Of a stretch of 12,279 nt of DNA, positions 1-6,601 are shown piece by piece. The notes below the pieces were generated by a model that was given only the letters and a program-made list of their open reading frames with translations, did no database searches and was not told the DNA's origin. The DNA lies in the NCBI GenBank assembly GCA_900770255.1, contig CAAGJN010000044.1:1-12279 (forward strand). The letters run 5' to 3'. The translations under genes and the position numbers were made by a program. The stretch is from Clostridia bacterium (GTDB taxonomy: Bacteria > Bacillota > Clostridia > Oscillospirales > Acutalibacteraceae). How positions within the stretch are numbered: the stretch's first letter is position 1; every line of letters begins with the position of its first letter.

Positions 1-167
1 GCATGATCGAAAAGAGCGGCTGCCGTATGCTCGGCGCCGTCATCAACAATGCCGAGAGCAAGCACAAGGCCTATTACAGGCGCGCCGATGGCGACAATAG
101 CAGGAAGAAGCTCAGTTTCGAAAGTATCGTTCAAAGAATCCTCCTTCTTTTCTCAAAGAAAAGGTAA
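1..167 (+). CDS. 3' end of a gene, possibly a CpsD/BY-kinase-type polysaccharide biosynthesis protein (partial)
   Basis: An open frame enters from the left edge and ends at a TAA at 165-167, giving 54 visible codons. The visible tail reads IEKSGCRMLGAVINN followed by a basic, Tyr-containing stretch (HKAYYRRADG) and ends LLLFSKKR. A hydrophobic 'LGAVINN' strand followed by a Tyr/Lys-rich tail resembles the C-terminus of bacterial tyrosine kinases of the CpsD/CapB/EpsB type, whose P-loop ATPase domain ends with LGxVLN and a Tyr cluster. Only two adjacent Tyr are seen, so the match is weak. Two hairpins follow the stop, consistent with the end of a transcription unit. The true start lies outside the window. 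It could also be another MinD/ParA-like ATPase. Confidence 0.45.
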   Translation, partial: MIEKSGCRMLGAVINNAESKHKAYYRRADGDNSRKKLSFESIVQRILLLFSKKR

Positions 168-173
168 CAGAAA

Positions 174-213
174 GCTCCCCGAACGGGCAGGCGCAGACCT
201 GCCGGCGGGGAGC
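174..213. terminator. Stem-loop between convergent genes
   Basis: GCTCCCC (174-180) pairs with GGGGAGC (207-213), and inside it GGCAGG (186-191) pairs with CCTGCC (198-203). It starts 6 nt after the stop codon of the upstream gene. On the + strand the tail (CTTTAAT) is a poor U-tract. On the minus strand the tail reads TTTCTGTTACC, so the hairpin may also end the minus-strand phosphoesterase transcript. Confidence 0.5.
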
Positions 214-235
214 CTTTAATCGGTATCTGTATCTG

Positions 236-270
236 CCCCTGCGCCCGATCGGGTGCGGGGGAGTTTTTTT
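236..270 (+). terminator. Rho-independent terminator
   Basis: An 11-bp stem with two G-U pairs (236-246 with 251-261) closes a GATC tetraloop and is followed within two bases by seven T (264-270). This is a textbook + strand terminator for the gene ending at 167. The T-run overlaps the stop codon of the convergent minus-strand gene (269-271). Confidence 0.8.
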
Positions 271-2350
271 ATTTTATCTCAACGCAGCTCACTCTGCCGC
301 TGAAATCCGCAACGATAATTTTATCGCCGGCGACCGCTGCCGAGCCGAACATGGGCGAGCCTATGTTGACGCTTGACAGTATCTCGCCGTCCGCGGTTAT
401 TTTGTAAAGCCTGCCGTCAGAGGCTGGGAAAACGACCGAGCCGTCGTCAAGCGCTATCGGGCTGGGTTCAACGGTTTTTGAATCCGTGTTTGTATATGGC
501 GCCGTGTATATCAGGGCCTTGCCGGTCGGAGCGGACCAGACAAGCTCCTTTGTCTCTGCGCTGTAGCCGACTATGCCCTTGTCGGCAGTCGGGATAAGCA
601 CGGTGTTGCCGATGCACAGCGGCTGTGCGCTCGATGAAAAGTTGAAGTCCTCAAGAGTGAGCTTGTTTGTGATATTTCCGGAGCTCGTGTCCACTTCCAT
701 TATCGCGCGGGAGTCCGAAACGATCAGCGTACCGTCGCTGAGTATCGCGGGCGTCGAGCTGCGAAAACGGATATCGCCGTCCTGATTTTTCCAGAGCTCC
801 TTGCCGGTCGTCTTGTCAAGCGCGAGGAGCGCGTCCCAGTGCGAGCTTACGATGAGCTTGTTTCCGGTGACAATAAACTCGGCAGGGGAGGACTCGCCGC
901 AGTTTCTGATGTTTTCCCAGACCTTGCTGCCGTCCGAGGCTTTTAAAGCGGTTATCGCTGCGGCGCAGCCGGTGTAGAGCACTCCGTCGGAGAGGCAGAT
1001 TCCGCTGCTCGTGTTCAGCGCGTTGCCGAGCGGCACGGCCGTTGTCCACTTGAGTGAGCCGCTTTGCGCGTCGAGACAGTAGACATTGCCCTCGCAGTCC
1101 TGCGTAAACAGCGCCCCGCCGCTGATCAAAACATTGTTCTTGACCGAATTCTTCGTCTCATAGAACCAAAGGATCTCTCCGCTGTGTGCGTCGAGGCAGT
1201 ATATGCCGCAGGTGCGCGGATAATTTTCATCCACAGTCGCCGTATACACTCTGCCGCCGTCCGTAACGGTGTTGCAGAACAGCACGTTACCCTGGAGCTG
1301 TGTTGACCAGACCGTGTTTTCGGGCGCGGAGGGCTCGCTGAAGTCGTAGTATACCATCCTTGACGTGATCGAGCCGTCGGCGGCTATGTTCACGAGTCTT
1401 GCGCCGCTTACAGAGGAGTCGATGCCGCCGCAGTCCGGGCGAGCGGTGCTGATGCTCAGTATGCCGTCATTGTTCTTTATGTAGTTGTAGTGATAGTGAC
1501 CGAACGCCCAGGCTATAAGATTGTGCTCTTTGAGATCGAGCTCCTTTCGGTCAAAGGAAATAACGTAGTCGTCGTTCGGCGGGGCGTTGTGGCTGAACAT
1601 AATGACTTTCATGCTGCTGTCGGTGTTCGCAAGGTCGTTCTCGAGCCAGCGCCAGCGGTCATTTTTGCTGTAGCGCGACTTGTAGTCGCTGCCGTCCTGG
1701 AACGAGGTCACGACGTAGTGGACGTTGCCGACCTCGAAGGAGTACCACACGGGACCGTACAGGCTCTCGTAAAGCTCCTCGCCGTATTTGCCCTCGACAT
1801 AGTCGTGGTTGCCTATGACGTATCTGACGGGCACACCCATCGTCTGCGTGTTCATGTCCTCGATATGCCTCTTGAGGCCGTCTTCGTAGCAGATGTCGCC
1901 CGTGTGTATCAAAAATGCAGGCTGTTCGTTTTTTACGATATCTTTGAGATAGTTTATCCACTCACCGACCCCGTCCTTGCCGATTTCGGTATCGGAAATC
2001 TGCAGGAAGCTGTGAGCTTCGCCGGGCGCGATGTCTGACTTTTTGAGTTCGAAGTCGTAGCTGTAATTTTTTCCGTTTTCGACTGAGATATAGTATTTTT
2101 CCGTCGTGTAGCCCGCGGGCGCCGTGACCGTGATAAAGCGGGTCTTTCTGTAGCCATTCAAAAAGAATTTGCCGTCAATGTCGGTTTTGACTACGTTGCG
2201 CCCGTCCGACACGCTGACGTTTGCAAGCGGCTCGCCCTGCGCCGTGACAGTGCCGGAATAGCCCCTTGAGCTGAGCACGCAGAAAACGATCGCTCCCGCT
2301 GCGGCGACGCAGGCGGCTGCTGCCGCAATAATAATGCCGGTTTTGTTCAT
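269..2350 (-). CDS. Membrane-anchored metallophosphoesterase with C-terminal PQQ-type beta-propeller
   Basis: 693 aa. Residues 5-26 are one hydrophobic segment, likely an uncleaved anchor placing the rest outside the cell. Residues 31-103 look like a carboxypeptidase-regulatory/MetallophosN-like beta-sandwich. Residues 114-335 carry the calcineurin-like phosphoesterase motifs: ISDTE (D120), GDICYEDG (D152), GNHD (N181, H182), SHN (H254) and GHYH (H285, H287). The first motif has Glu where the family usually has His (DxH). Residues 345-693 contain about seven repeats of the type 'YCLDAHSGEILW', the PQQ/BamB propeller signature. It is a predicted metal-dependent hydrolase of phosphate esters; the substrate cannot be read from sequence, and the propeller probably binds a protein or polymer. 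The start is ATG at 2350 because GGAGGG (2358-2363) lies 7 nt upstream. An upstream in-frame TTG at 2365 overlaps that site and is rejected. It stands alone on the minus strand with its own promoter. Confidence 0.88.
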   Translation of the reverse strand: MNKTGIIIAAAAACVAAAGAIVFCVLSSRGYSGTVTAQGEPLANVSVSDGRNVVKTDIDGKFFLNGYRKTRFITVTAPAGYTTEKYYISVENGKNYSYDFELKKSDIAPGEAHSFLQISDTEIGKDGVGEWINYLKDIVKNEQPAFLIHTGDICYEDGLKRHIEDMNTQTMGVPVRYVIGNHDYVEGKYGEELYESLYGPVWYSFEVGNVHYVVTSFQDGSDYKSRYSKNDRWRWLENDLANTDSSMKVIMFSHNAPPNDDYVISFDRKELDLKEHNLIAWAFGHYHYNYIKNNDGILSISTARPDCGGIDSSVSGARLVNIAADGSITSRMVYYDFSEPSAPENTVWSTQLQGNVLFCNTVTDGGRVYTATVDENYPRTCGIYCLDAHSGEILWFYETKNSVKNNVLISGGALFTQDCEGNVYCLDAQSGSLKWTTAVPLGNALNTSSGICLSDGVLYTGCAAAITALKASDGSKVWENIRNCGESSPAEFIVTGNKLIVSSHWDALLALDKTTGKELWKNQDGDIRFRSSTPAILSDGTLIVSDSRAIMEVDTSSGNITNKLTLEDFNFSSSAQPLCIGNTVLIPTADKGIVGYSAETKELVWSAPTGKALIYTAPYTNTDSKTVEPSPIALDDGSVVFPASDGRLYKITADGEILSSVNIGSPMFGSAAVAGDKIIVADFSGRVSCVEIK

Positions 2351-2378
2351 GATATCGCCCTCCAATCGTTCTGTGTCT

Positions 2379-2408
2379 ATTATATAGTAATGCGTTTGCT
2401 TAAATCAA
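2379..2408 (-). promoter_or_regulatory. Sigma-A-type promoter of the phosphoesterase gene
   Basis: Read on the minus strand, TTGATT (2408-2403) and TATAAT (2384-2379) are separated by 18 nt, and the start codon follows about 28 nt further on. The -10 is a perfect consensus; the -35 keeps TTGA. It is divergent from the hypB promoter, with the two -10 boxes about 80 bp apart. Confidence 0.6.
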
Positions 2409-2444
2409 GCGCAAATATTCACAGTTCTACTATGTACTTTTATT

Positions 2445-2469
2445 TTGCAAGCAAATGTGCTAATATAAT
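2445..2469 (+). promoter_or_regulatory. Promoter of the hypB-methyltransferase unit
   Basis: TATAAT lies at 2464-2469. The overlapping TAATAT (2461-2466) is preceded by TGC, giving an extended -10 option. The nearest -35-like box, TTGCAA (2445-2450), is too close for standard spacing, so the extended -10 reading is favoured. Transcription would begin near 2476, giving an untranslated leader of about 107 nt. Confidence 0.5.
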
Positions 2470-2475
2470 AAACGC

Positions 2476-2582
2476 AGAGCCGGTTCGGGATGTCCGGGCG
2501 GCAATCGGTCAACGGCTTAGCGGGGCAGATGCCCGCCTGAAGCTCCCAAAGGCCGAATAGTATTGAAACTGAGGCGAAAGAA
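2476..2582 (+). promoter_or_regulatory. GC-rich leader of hypB with competing stems
   Basis: The leader between the promoter and hypB is much richer in G+C than the promoter DNA around it. CGGGCGG (2495-2501) can pair with CCGCCTG (2533-2539), with 7 bp including one G-U. The 3' arm can instead pair locally: GCGGG (2520-2524) with CCCGC (2532-2536). A further stem is possible between TTCGG (2484-2488) and CCGAA (2553-2557). These are mutually exclusive or nested, as in a regulatory RNA. I do not recognise the hallmark bases of a known riboswitch. The hypB ribosome binding site GAGG (2571-2574) is outside the stems. Confidence 0.35.
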
Positions 2583-3251
2583 ATGGACAAGTACAAAATA
2601 ATCGAAGTCAAGGAGAGCGTTTTTGCAAACAACGACCGCGAGGCTGACCGTGTGCGCGGCAAGCTCAAGGAGGAGGGCACGTTCCTCCTCAACCTCATGT
2701 CATCTCCCGGCAGCGGAAAAACGACGACTCTTCTGCGCACGGTAGAGAGTCTGAAGGACGAGTTTCGTATCGGCATTATGGAGGCTGATATCGACTCTGA
2801 CGTCGATGCAAAAAAAGTCTCCGACGCAGGCGTCAGATCGATACAGCTTCACACGGGCGGTATGTGCCACCTCGACGCCGGAATGACGGAGCAGGGACTT
2901 GATGAGATCGGCACGGACGATCTTGATCTCGTCGTGCTCGAGAATGTCGGCAACCTTGTCTGCCCGGCCGAGTTCGACACCGGTGCCGTCAAAAACGCCA
3001 TGATCCTCTCGGTCCCCGAAGGGCACGATAAGCCTCTGAAATATCCGCTTATCTTCTCTGTCTGCGACGTGCTGATAATCAATAAGATCGACGTCATGCC
3101 CTATTTTGATTTTGATATGGACAAGGTCAGGGAGTATGCGCATATGCGAAACCCGAAGCTCGAGATATTTCCAATTTCTGCAAAGACCGGCGAGGGCGTC
3201 GATGCCTGGTGCGATTGGCTGCGCCGCCAGGTCAGAGATTGGCAGGGCTGA
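2583..3251 (+). CDS. hypB: HypB, GTPase for nickel delivery to metalloenzymes
   Basis: 222 aa, usual length for a HypB without the His-rich N-terminal extension. It is a SIMIBI-class GTPase that, usually with HypA, delivers nickel to [NiFe]-hydrogenase or other nickel enzymes in the cytosol. Visible motifs in order: P-loop SPGSGKTT (41-48); EADIDSDVDA (67-76); metal-site motif TGGMCHLDA (91-99) with C95 and H96; ENVGNLVCP (120-128) with C127; base-recognition NKID (167-170); SAKTGEG (199-205). The Cys/His/Cys set matches the metal-binding residues at the dimer interface of this family. The N-terminal CxxCGC high-affinity nickel site of the E. coli protein is absent. The start ATG has GAGG 8 nt upstream. 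The methyltransferase gene begins 7 nt downstream. No hypA, hypC-F, hydrogenase or urease gene is visible, which leaves its client enzyme unknown. Confidence 0.95.
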   Translation: MDKYKIIEVKESVFANNDREADRVRGKLKEEGTFLLNLMSSPGSGKTTTLLRTVESLKDEFRIGIMEADIDSDVDAKKVSDAGVRSIQLHTGGMCHLDAGMTEQGLDEIGTDDLDLVVLENVGNLVCPAEFDTGAVKNAMILSVPEGHDKPLKYPLIFSVCDVLIINKIDVMPYFDFDMDKVREYAHMRNPKLEIFPISAKTGEGVDAWCDWLRRQVRDWQG

Positions 3252-3257
3252 TCGCCG

Positions 3258-3842
3258 ATGAACAAAAAGGAGATAGCCGCTTTTTTTGACAGAGCCGCCC
3301 CAGGGTGGGACGCCGATATGATAAAGAGCGATGAAAAGATAAAGTTTATTCTCGATGCGGCGCAGATAGAGAAGAACTCCGTTGTGCTCGACGTAGCGTG
3401 CGGCACAGGCGTGCTGTTCCCGTATTATCTTGAGCGCGGCGTCTCGCGCGTTATCGGAGTTGATATCTCCCCCGAGATGGCGCGCATCGCCGCGTCAAAG
3501 CTGCACGACCCGCGCGTCGAGGTTGTCTGCGGAGATATTGAGACGCTGCCTGTCATCAGAGAATGTGACAGCTGCGTCGTCTATAACGCATTTCCGCATT
3601 TTGAGTCTCCCGAGCGCCTTGTAGGCCGTCTTGCGCACTGGGTTCGTCCCGGCGGCAAGCTTACCGTCGCGCACGGTATGAGCCTTGAGGCTCTGCGCTG
3701 TCACCACAGGGGCAGGGCGGACAGTGTCTCCCGCGAGATGCTCACGGCAGACGAGCTCTCCGCGGTGTTTGCGCCGTGGTTTTGTGTTGATGTAACGGTT
3801 TCGGACGATGAAAAATATGTCATCTCCGGTGTCAGACGCTGA
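3258..3842 (+). CDS. Small class I SAM-dependent methyltransferase
   Basis: 194 aa, cytosolic, with a Rossmann-type Methyltransf_11/25 fold. Motif I VLDVACGTG (43-51) and the acidic end of strand 2, GVDIS (67-71), would bind S-adenosylmethionine. They are followed by GDIETLP (92-98), VVYNAFPHF (107-115) and the post-motif PGG (131-133). It is short for the family and lacks an obvious added substrate domain, so the acceptor cannot be predicted. The start codon is 6 nt after the hypB stop and the only Shine-Dalgarno-like sequence (GGCAGGG) lies inside the end of hypB, which suggests translational coupling. The coupling implies a shared role with HypB, but that is inference. A hairpin follows the stop. 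Confidence 0.85.
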   Translation: MNKKEIAAFFDRAAPGWDADMIKSDEKIKFILDAAQIEKNSVVLDVACGTGVLFPYYLERGVSRVIGVDISPEMARIAASKLHDPRVEVVCGDIETLPVIRECDSCVVYNAFPHFESPERLVGRLAHWVRPGGKLTVAHGMSLEALRCHHRGRADSVSREMLTADELSAVFAPWFCVDVTVSDDEKYVISGVRR

Positions 3843-3873
3843 GCAGGACTGAAAAAATTTCAGATATGCTGAA

Positions 3874-3900
3874 AGCCGCAGGAATGAGATCCCTGCGGCT
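3874..3900 (+). terminator. Hairpin ending the hypB-methyltransferase unit
   Basis: AGCCGCAGG (3874-3882) pairs perfectly with CCTGCGGCT (3892-3900) around a 9-nt loop, 31 nt after the methyltransferase stop. The following CAACTTATTGTTTG is a weak U-tract. An upstream small dyad CTGAAA/TTTCAG (3849-3863) with an A-run could help it act on the other strand. Confidence 0.5.
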
Positions 3901-4157
3901 CAACTTATTGTTTGCTGAATTTAAATGTTTTAGAAGTATTTTTTTTCGGACTTTTTTGGCTGGAAAAAAGGTGAATTTTTTTATAAATATAATTGATTTT
4001 AGAAATTTGTCGGGTGATTCCGCTTGGCACGCGCCGCATCTATGAAATATATTGAATGTCAGATTGCAAAATATTTGCGACGAAAGCCGTACAAGCCGGG
4101 CGACAATTTGCCGATATTGTGCGCTTTCCAAAAAAATGATGATATTTTGTGATATTT

Positions 4158-4166
4158 TGCTATAAT
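4158..4166 (+). promoter_or_regulatory. Extended -10 promoter upstream of the transporter operon
   Basis: TGCTATAAT (4158-4166) is a perfect TATAAT with the TGn extension. No good -35 box lies 17 nt upstream, which the extended -10 could compensate for. Transcription would start near 4173, 430 nt before the first transporter gene. Confidence 0.55.
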
Positions 4167-4243
4167 TTAGAACAACTGGAACTTGCTTTTTTGTTTATCC
4201 TATGTTAATATAACGTTAATAATAGTGTTGCGCCCGATAGGGA

Positions 4244-4255
4244 AAAACCGGTTTT
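4244..4255. repeat. Perfect 12-bp palindrome in the leader
   Basis: AAAACCGGTTTT reads the same on both strands. It lies about 70 nt downstream of the predicted transcription start, where a repressor site could act as a roadblock. No regulator is identifiable from it. Confidence 0.35.
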
Positions 4256-4291
4256 GTAGTGATCTTTTTCGTCCCCGATTCGTCCAAGGCC

Positions 4292-4317
4292 TTGAAAAAT
4301 ATGACAAAATTTTTCAA
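4292..4317 (+). repeat. AT-rich stem-loop in the leader
   Basis: TTGAAAAAT (4292-4300) pairs with ATTTTTCAA (4309-4317) around an 8-nt loop. It is a perfect but weak 9-bp stem in the predicted leader. Confidence 0.4.
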
Positions 4318-4359
4318 AATCCTGTTCTTGCGGGAATAAAAAGTTTTACTTCAAAGCTG

Positions 4360-4387
4360 ATCCGCACCCGAACACGAGCGGATTTTT
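4360..4387 (+). terminator. Possible internal terminator or attenuator
   Basis: ATCCGC (4360-4365) pairs with GCGGAT (4378-4383), followed at once by T (4383-4387). The loop is 12 nt. The stem is short, so it may attenuate rather than fully stop transcription. A compact hairpin follows: TGTGCCC (4395-4401) with GGGCGCA (4405-4411), with a GAA loop. Confidence 0.4.
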
Positions 4388-4510
4388 CGTCAGATGTGCC
4401 CGAAGGGCGCAGACAAACAATACGGGCGTATCAAACTGAGACGCAAAAAGTCGGAAAATCTGTCGTTTCTCCGGCGGTTCTTCCTTATCGGGTGCAACAC
4501 TTTGGCCATA

Positions 4511-4546
4511 AAAATTGCAGGATTTATAACGTCCTCCTGCAATTTT
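4511..4546. terminator. Strong hairpin ahead of the transporter operon
   Basis: AAAATTGCAGGA (4511-4522) pairs perfectly over 12 bp with TCCTGCAATTTT (4535-4546) around a 12-nt loop. The A/T ends supply a U-tract on both strands, so it can terminate in either direction. It lies 60 nt before the start codon of the first permease gene, so it either ends a separate leader RNA or attenuates the operon. Confidence 0.6.
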
Positions 4547-4606
4547 GTGACGACGGCTTATTCGTTGTCGGTCATCAACATTTTTGAAAACAGGGAGTTG
4601 ACATGC

Positions 4607-5524
4607 TTGGCAAAGTACATTATCAAGCGTGTGGCAATGGGAATACTGAGTATATTTATTGTCGCGACGCTGACGTTTCTTCTGATGAATTTGGTCCCGG
4701 GCGGCCCGTTCACGGCTGAAAAGTCGATCAGCAAGGCGGCGCAGGAGGCGCTCGCCGCAAAATACGGGCTGGACAAGCCGCTCTGGCAGAGATATATAAC
4801 ATATATGACGGATTTTCTCAAGGGGGATATGGGCGTCAGTCTCAGACAACGAGGGCGAACGGTCAATGAAATAATAGCGTCAAAGTTTCCGGTTTCGGCG
4901 CGACTTGCGGGCATCGCGGTGCTTGTGTCGCTGCTCGTGGGCATTCCGCTCGGGTGTATATCGGCGTATAACCGCGGTAAGTTTGCGGATAACATTATTA
5001 TCGTGCTCGCGACCTGCGGTATAGCGATCCCGAGCTTTATCAGCAGCGTGTTGCTGCTGTATACCTTCGGCAGTAAGCTGAATATCCTGCCAACGGTCGG
5101 ATTGAATACGCTTTCATCTTATATAATGCCGGTTACGGCGCTTTCGATCTATCCAACGGCATATATCACACGATTGATGCGCTCGAGCCTGCTCGACGTC
5201 ATGGGTCAGGACTATATCCGTACTGCCAAGGCGAAGGGCCTCTCGAACTTCAAGGTGCTCTTCAAGCATGCGCTGCGCAACGCTATCCTGCCGGTCATCA
5301 CCTATGTCGGCCCGATGCTTGCGAGCCTTATGACAGGTTCCTTCGTCGTGGAAAAGATATTCACGATCCCCGGCCTCGGCCGCGAATTCGTCTCGTCTAT
5401 AAACAACAGCGACTATACTATGATAATGGGAACGACTATCGTCCTTGCTACTCTTATCATAACGGCAAACGTGATCGTTGACATTCTCTACAAGATCATA
5501 GATCCCCGTATAAAACTCAAGTAA
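4607..5524 (+). CDS. oppB: Peptide ABC transporter permease, OppB/DppB type
   Basis: 305 aa from a TTG start, normal for the family. It is one half of the membrane channel of a peptide importer. The N-terminus (AKYIIKRVAMG) is the usual OppB/DppB opening, followed by a first membrane helix (about 10-30), PGGPF (31-35), and five more hydrophobic segments between about 98 and 296. The EAA loop that docks to the ATPase is at 202-225 (DYIRTAKAKGLSNFKVLFKH). The C-terminus DPRIKLK is typical. The frame is open back to 4394, but the extra residues have no family counterpart, whereas AGGGAG (4592-4597) sits 9 nt before the TTG at 4607. The next gene starts 19 nt after the stop. Substrate could be oligopeptides, dipeptides or a nickel-chelate; peptides are the default. 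Confidence 0.92.
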   Translation: MAKYIIKRVAMGILSIFIVATLTFLLMNLVPGGPFTAEKSISKAAQEALAAKYGLDKPLWQRYITYMTDFLKGDMGVSLRQRGRTVNEIIASKFPVSARLAGIAVLVSLLVGIPLGCISAYNRGKFADNIIIVLATCGIAIPSFISSVLLLYTFGSKLNILPTVGLNTLSSYIMPVTALSIYPTAYITRLMRSSLLDVMGQDYIRTAKAKGLSNFKVLFKHALRNAILPVITYVGPMLASLMTGSFVVEKIFTIPGLGREFVSSINNSDYTMIMGTTIVLATLIITANVIVDILYKIIDPRIKLK

Positions 5525-5543
5525 GGAGCGGCAAGAAAAATAA

Positions 5544-6584
5544 ATGAAAAATAAATTTCCTAGTCTGCACCTGAACGCAGACGACTTCATACCTGCAACA
5601 AATGACGAGAAAGAAAGCCTCGTCATCATGCGCGACAGCGTCAATTTCTGGGCAGACGGCCTGCGCCGCCTGAGAAAGAACAAGGTCGCAATGGTAAGCC
5701 TTGTCTTTATACTTATCGTAGTCGTGTTTGCATATGTTCTGCCCTCTTTCTGGCCCTACAGCTATGAACAGCAGATAAAATACAGCGAAAATCTCAAGCC
5801 TTTTGAATACGGCGTGACCGAGCAGGCGAGAATAGACGCAGGCGAAAAGGTCTTTCCGCACATCTGCGGCACCGACAAGCTCGGCAGAGATTTTGCAGTG
5901 CGCCTCATGATGGGTACGAGGATCAGCCTTACGGTCGGCCTCATCTGCGCCGCACTCGTTTTGATAGTCGGAGCTACCTTCGGCGCGATCGCCGGTTTTG
6001 TCGGCGGCTGGGTCGATATGATAATGATGCGAATTACCGATATTCTGTATACATTGCCGGATATACTCCTGATAATTGTGCTTGCAATGACGCTGAAACC
6101 GCGGCTCAACGAGCTCGCGGAGCGCCCCGGATTTGCATGGATGCAGACAGTCGGCCCGAACCTTATAGCCATATTCCTTGTGTTTGTGCTGCTATACTGG
6201 GTCGGCATGGCGCGCATAACTCGCTCGCAGATCCTTGTTTTGAAGGAGTCTGAGTATGTCACCGCGGCGCGCGCCCTCGGCGCAAGCAGCTCGCGCATCA
6301 TCAGAAAACATCTGCTCACAAATTGCATCGGCACTCTTATAGTTACGACTACGCTTCAGATACCCTCTGCTATTTTCACAGAGAGTTATCTCAGCTTCCT
6401 CGGTCTCGGCGTCGCTGCGCCGATGCCGTCGCTCGGCTCTCTTGCGACCGATGCGGTCAAGGGCATGAACACCTACCCGCATCTGCTGCTAATGCCCGCA
6501 ATACTTATCAGCGTCGTCATTCTTGCATTCAACCTTTTCGGCGACGGACTGCGCGATGCGTTTGATCCGAAGCTGAAGAACTAA
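5544..6584 (+). CDS. oppC: Peptide ABC transporter permease, OppC/DppC type
   Basis: 346 aa. It is the second permease subunit, pairing with OppB. An N-terminal cytoplasmic segment with a basic patch (RRLRKNK, 41-47) leads into the OppC_N helix (about 48-68). The family motif CGTDKLGRD is at 108-116, followed by membrane segments from about 128 to 335. The EAA loop EYVTAARALGASSSRIIRKH lies at 237-256, and the end LRDAFDPKLKN is typical. An in-frame TAA directly precedes the ATG, so this is the earliest possible ATG. The ribosome binding site AAGGAG (5523-5528) overlaps the oppB stop and is 15 nt away, longer than usual, hinting at modest or coupled initiation. Confidence 0.92.
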   Translation: MKNKFPSLHLNADDFIPATNDEKESLVIMRDSVNFWADGLRRLRKNKVAMVSLVFILIVVVFAYVLPSFWPYSYEQQIKYSENLKPFEYGVTEQARIDAGEKVFPHICGTDKLGRDFAVRLMMGTRISLTVGLICAALVLIVGATFGAIAGFVGGWVDMIMMRITDILYTLPDILLIIVLAMTLKPRLNELAERPGFAWMQTVGPNLIAIFLVFVLLYWVGMARITRSQILVLKESEYVTAARALGASSSRIIRKHLLTNCIGTLIVTTTLQIPSAIFTESYLSFLGLGVAAPMPSLGSLATDAVKGMNTYPHLLLMPAILISVVILAFNLFGDGLRDAFDPKLKN

Positions 6585-6601
6585 CAAGGAGGGCGAGATT
6601 T

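Larger units (their letters stand above)
3843..4606. other. 764-nt gene-free AT-rich spacer and operon leader
   Basis: No credible gene is seen on either strand; the open frames here lack ribosome binding sites and family resemblance. After the hairpin at 3874-3900 come T-rich runs, including a weak CTTTTTT/AAAAAAG hairpin (3951-3970) followed by T7. An 8-bp stem with one bulge (4100-4107 with 4116-4124) lies ahead of the promoter at 4161. Downstream of that promoter lie several hairpins listed separately. The last 430 nt would be the leader of the transporter operon, or a separate small RNA ending at the 4511-4546 hairpin. Confidence 0.6.

Noticed and set aside
1490..2038. 182-codon + strand frame inside the phosphoesterase gene
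   Set aside because: It is antisense to the conserved catalytic motifs, has Val/Ala-rich composition typical of a shadow frame, and shows no ribosome binding site.
2351..2365. TTG start at 2365 for the phosphoesterase
   Set aside because: It overlaps the GGAGGG site that serves the ATG at 2350; the shorter form also starts directly at a normal membrane anchor.
2476..2486. 11-base match AGAGCCGGTTC between the hypB leader and 10807-10817
   Set aside because: An exact 11-mer pair is expected by chance in a window of this size, and the flanks do not align.
4183..4587. 134-codon + strand frame in the spacer before oppB
   Set aside because: It has no Shine-Dalgarno and no recognisable domain, and it runs across several hairpins; it is better read as non-coding leader.
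4394..4606. In-frame N-terminal extension of the OppB permease starting at 4394
   Set aside because: The extra 71 residues match nothing expected in the family, cross a strong hairpin, and have no ribosome binding site, whereas the TTG at 4607 has one and gives the canonical N-terminus.
4167..4606. T-box riboswitch controlling the transporter
   Set aside because: The conserved AGGGTGG-type antiterminator sequence is absent.
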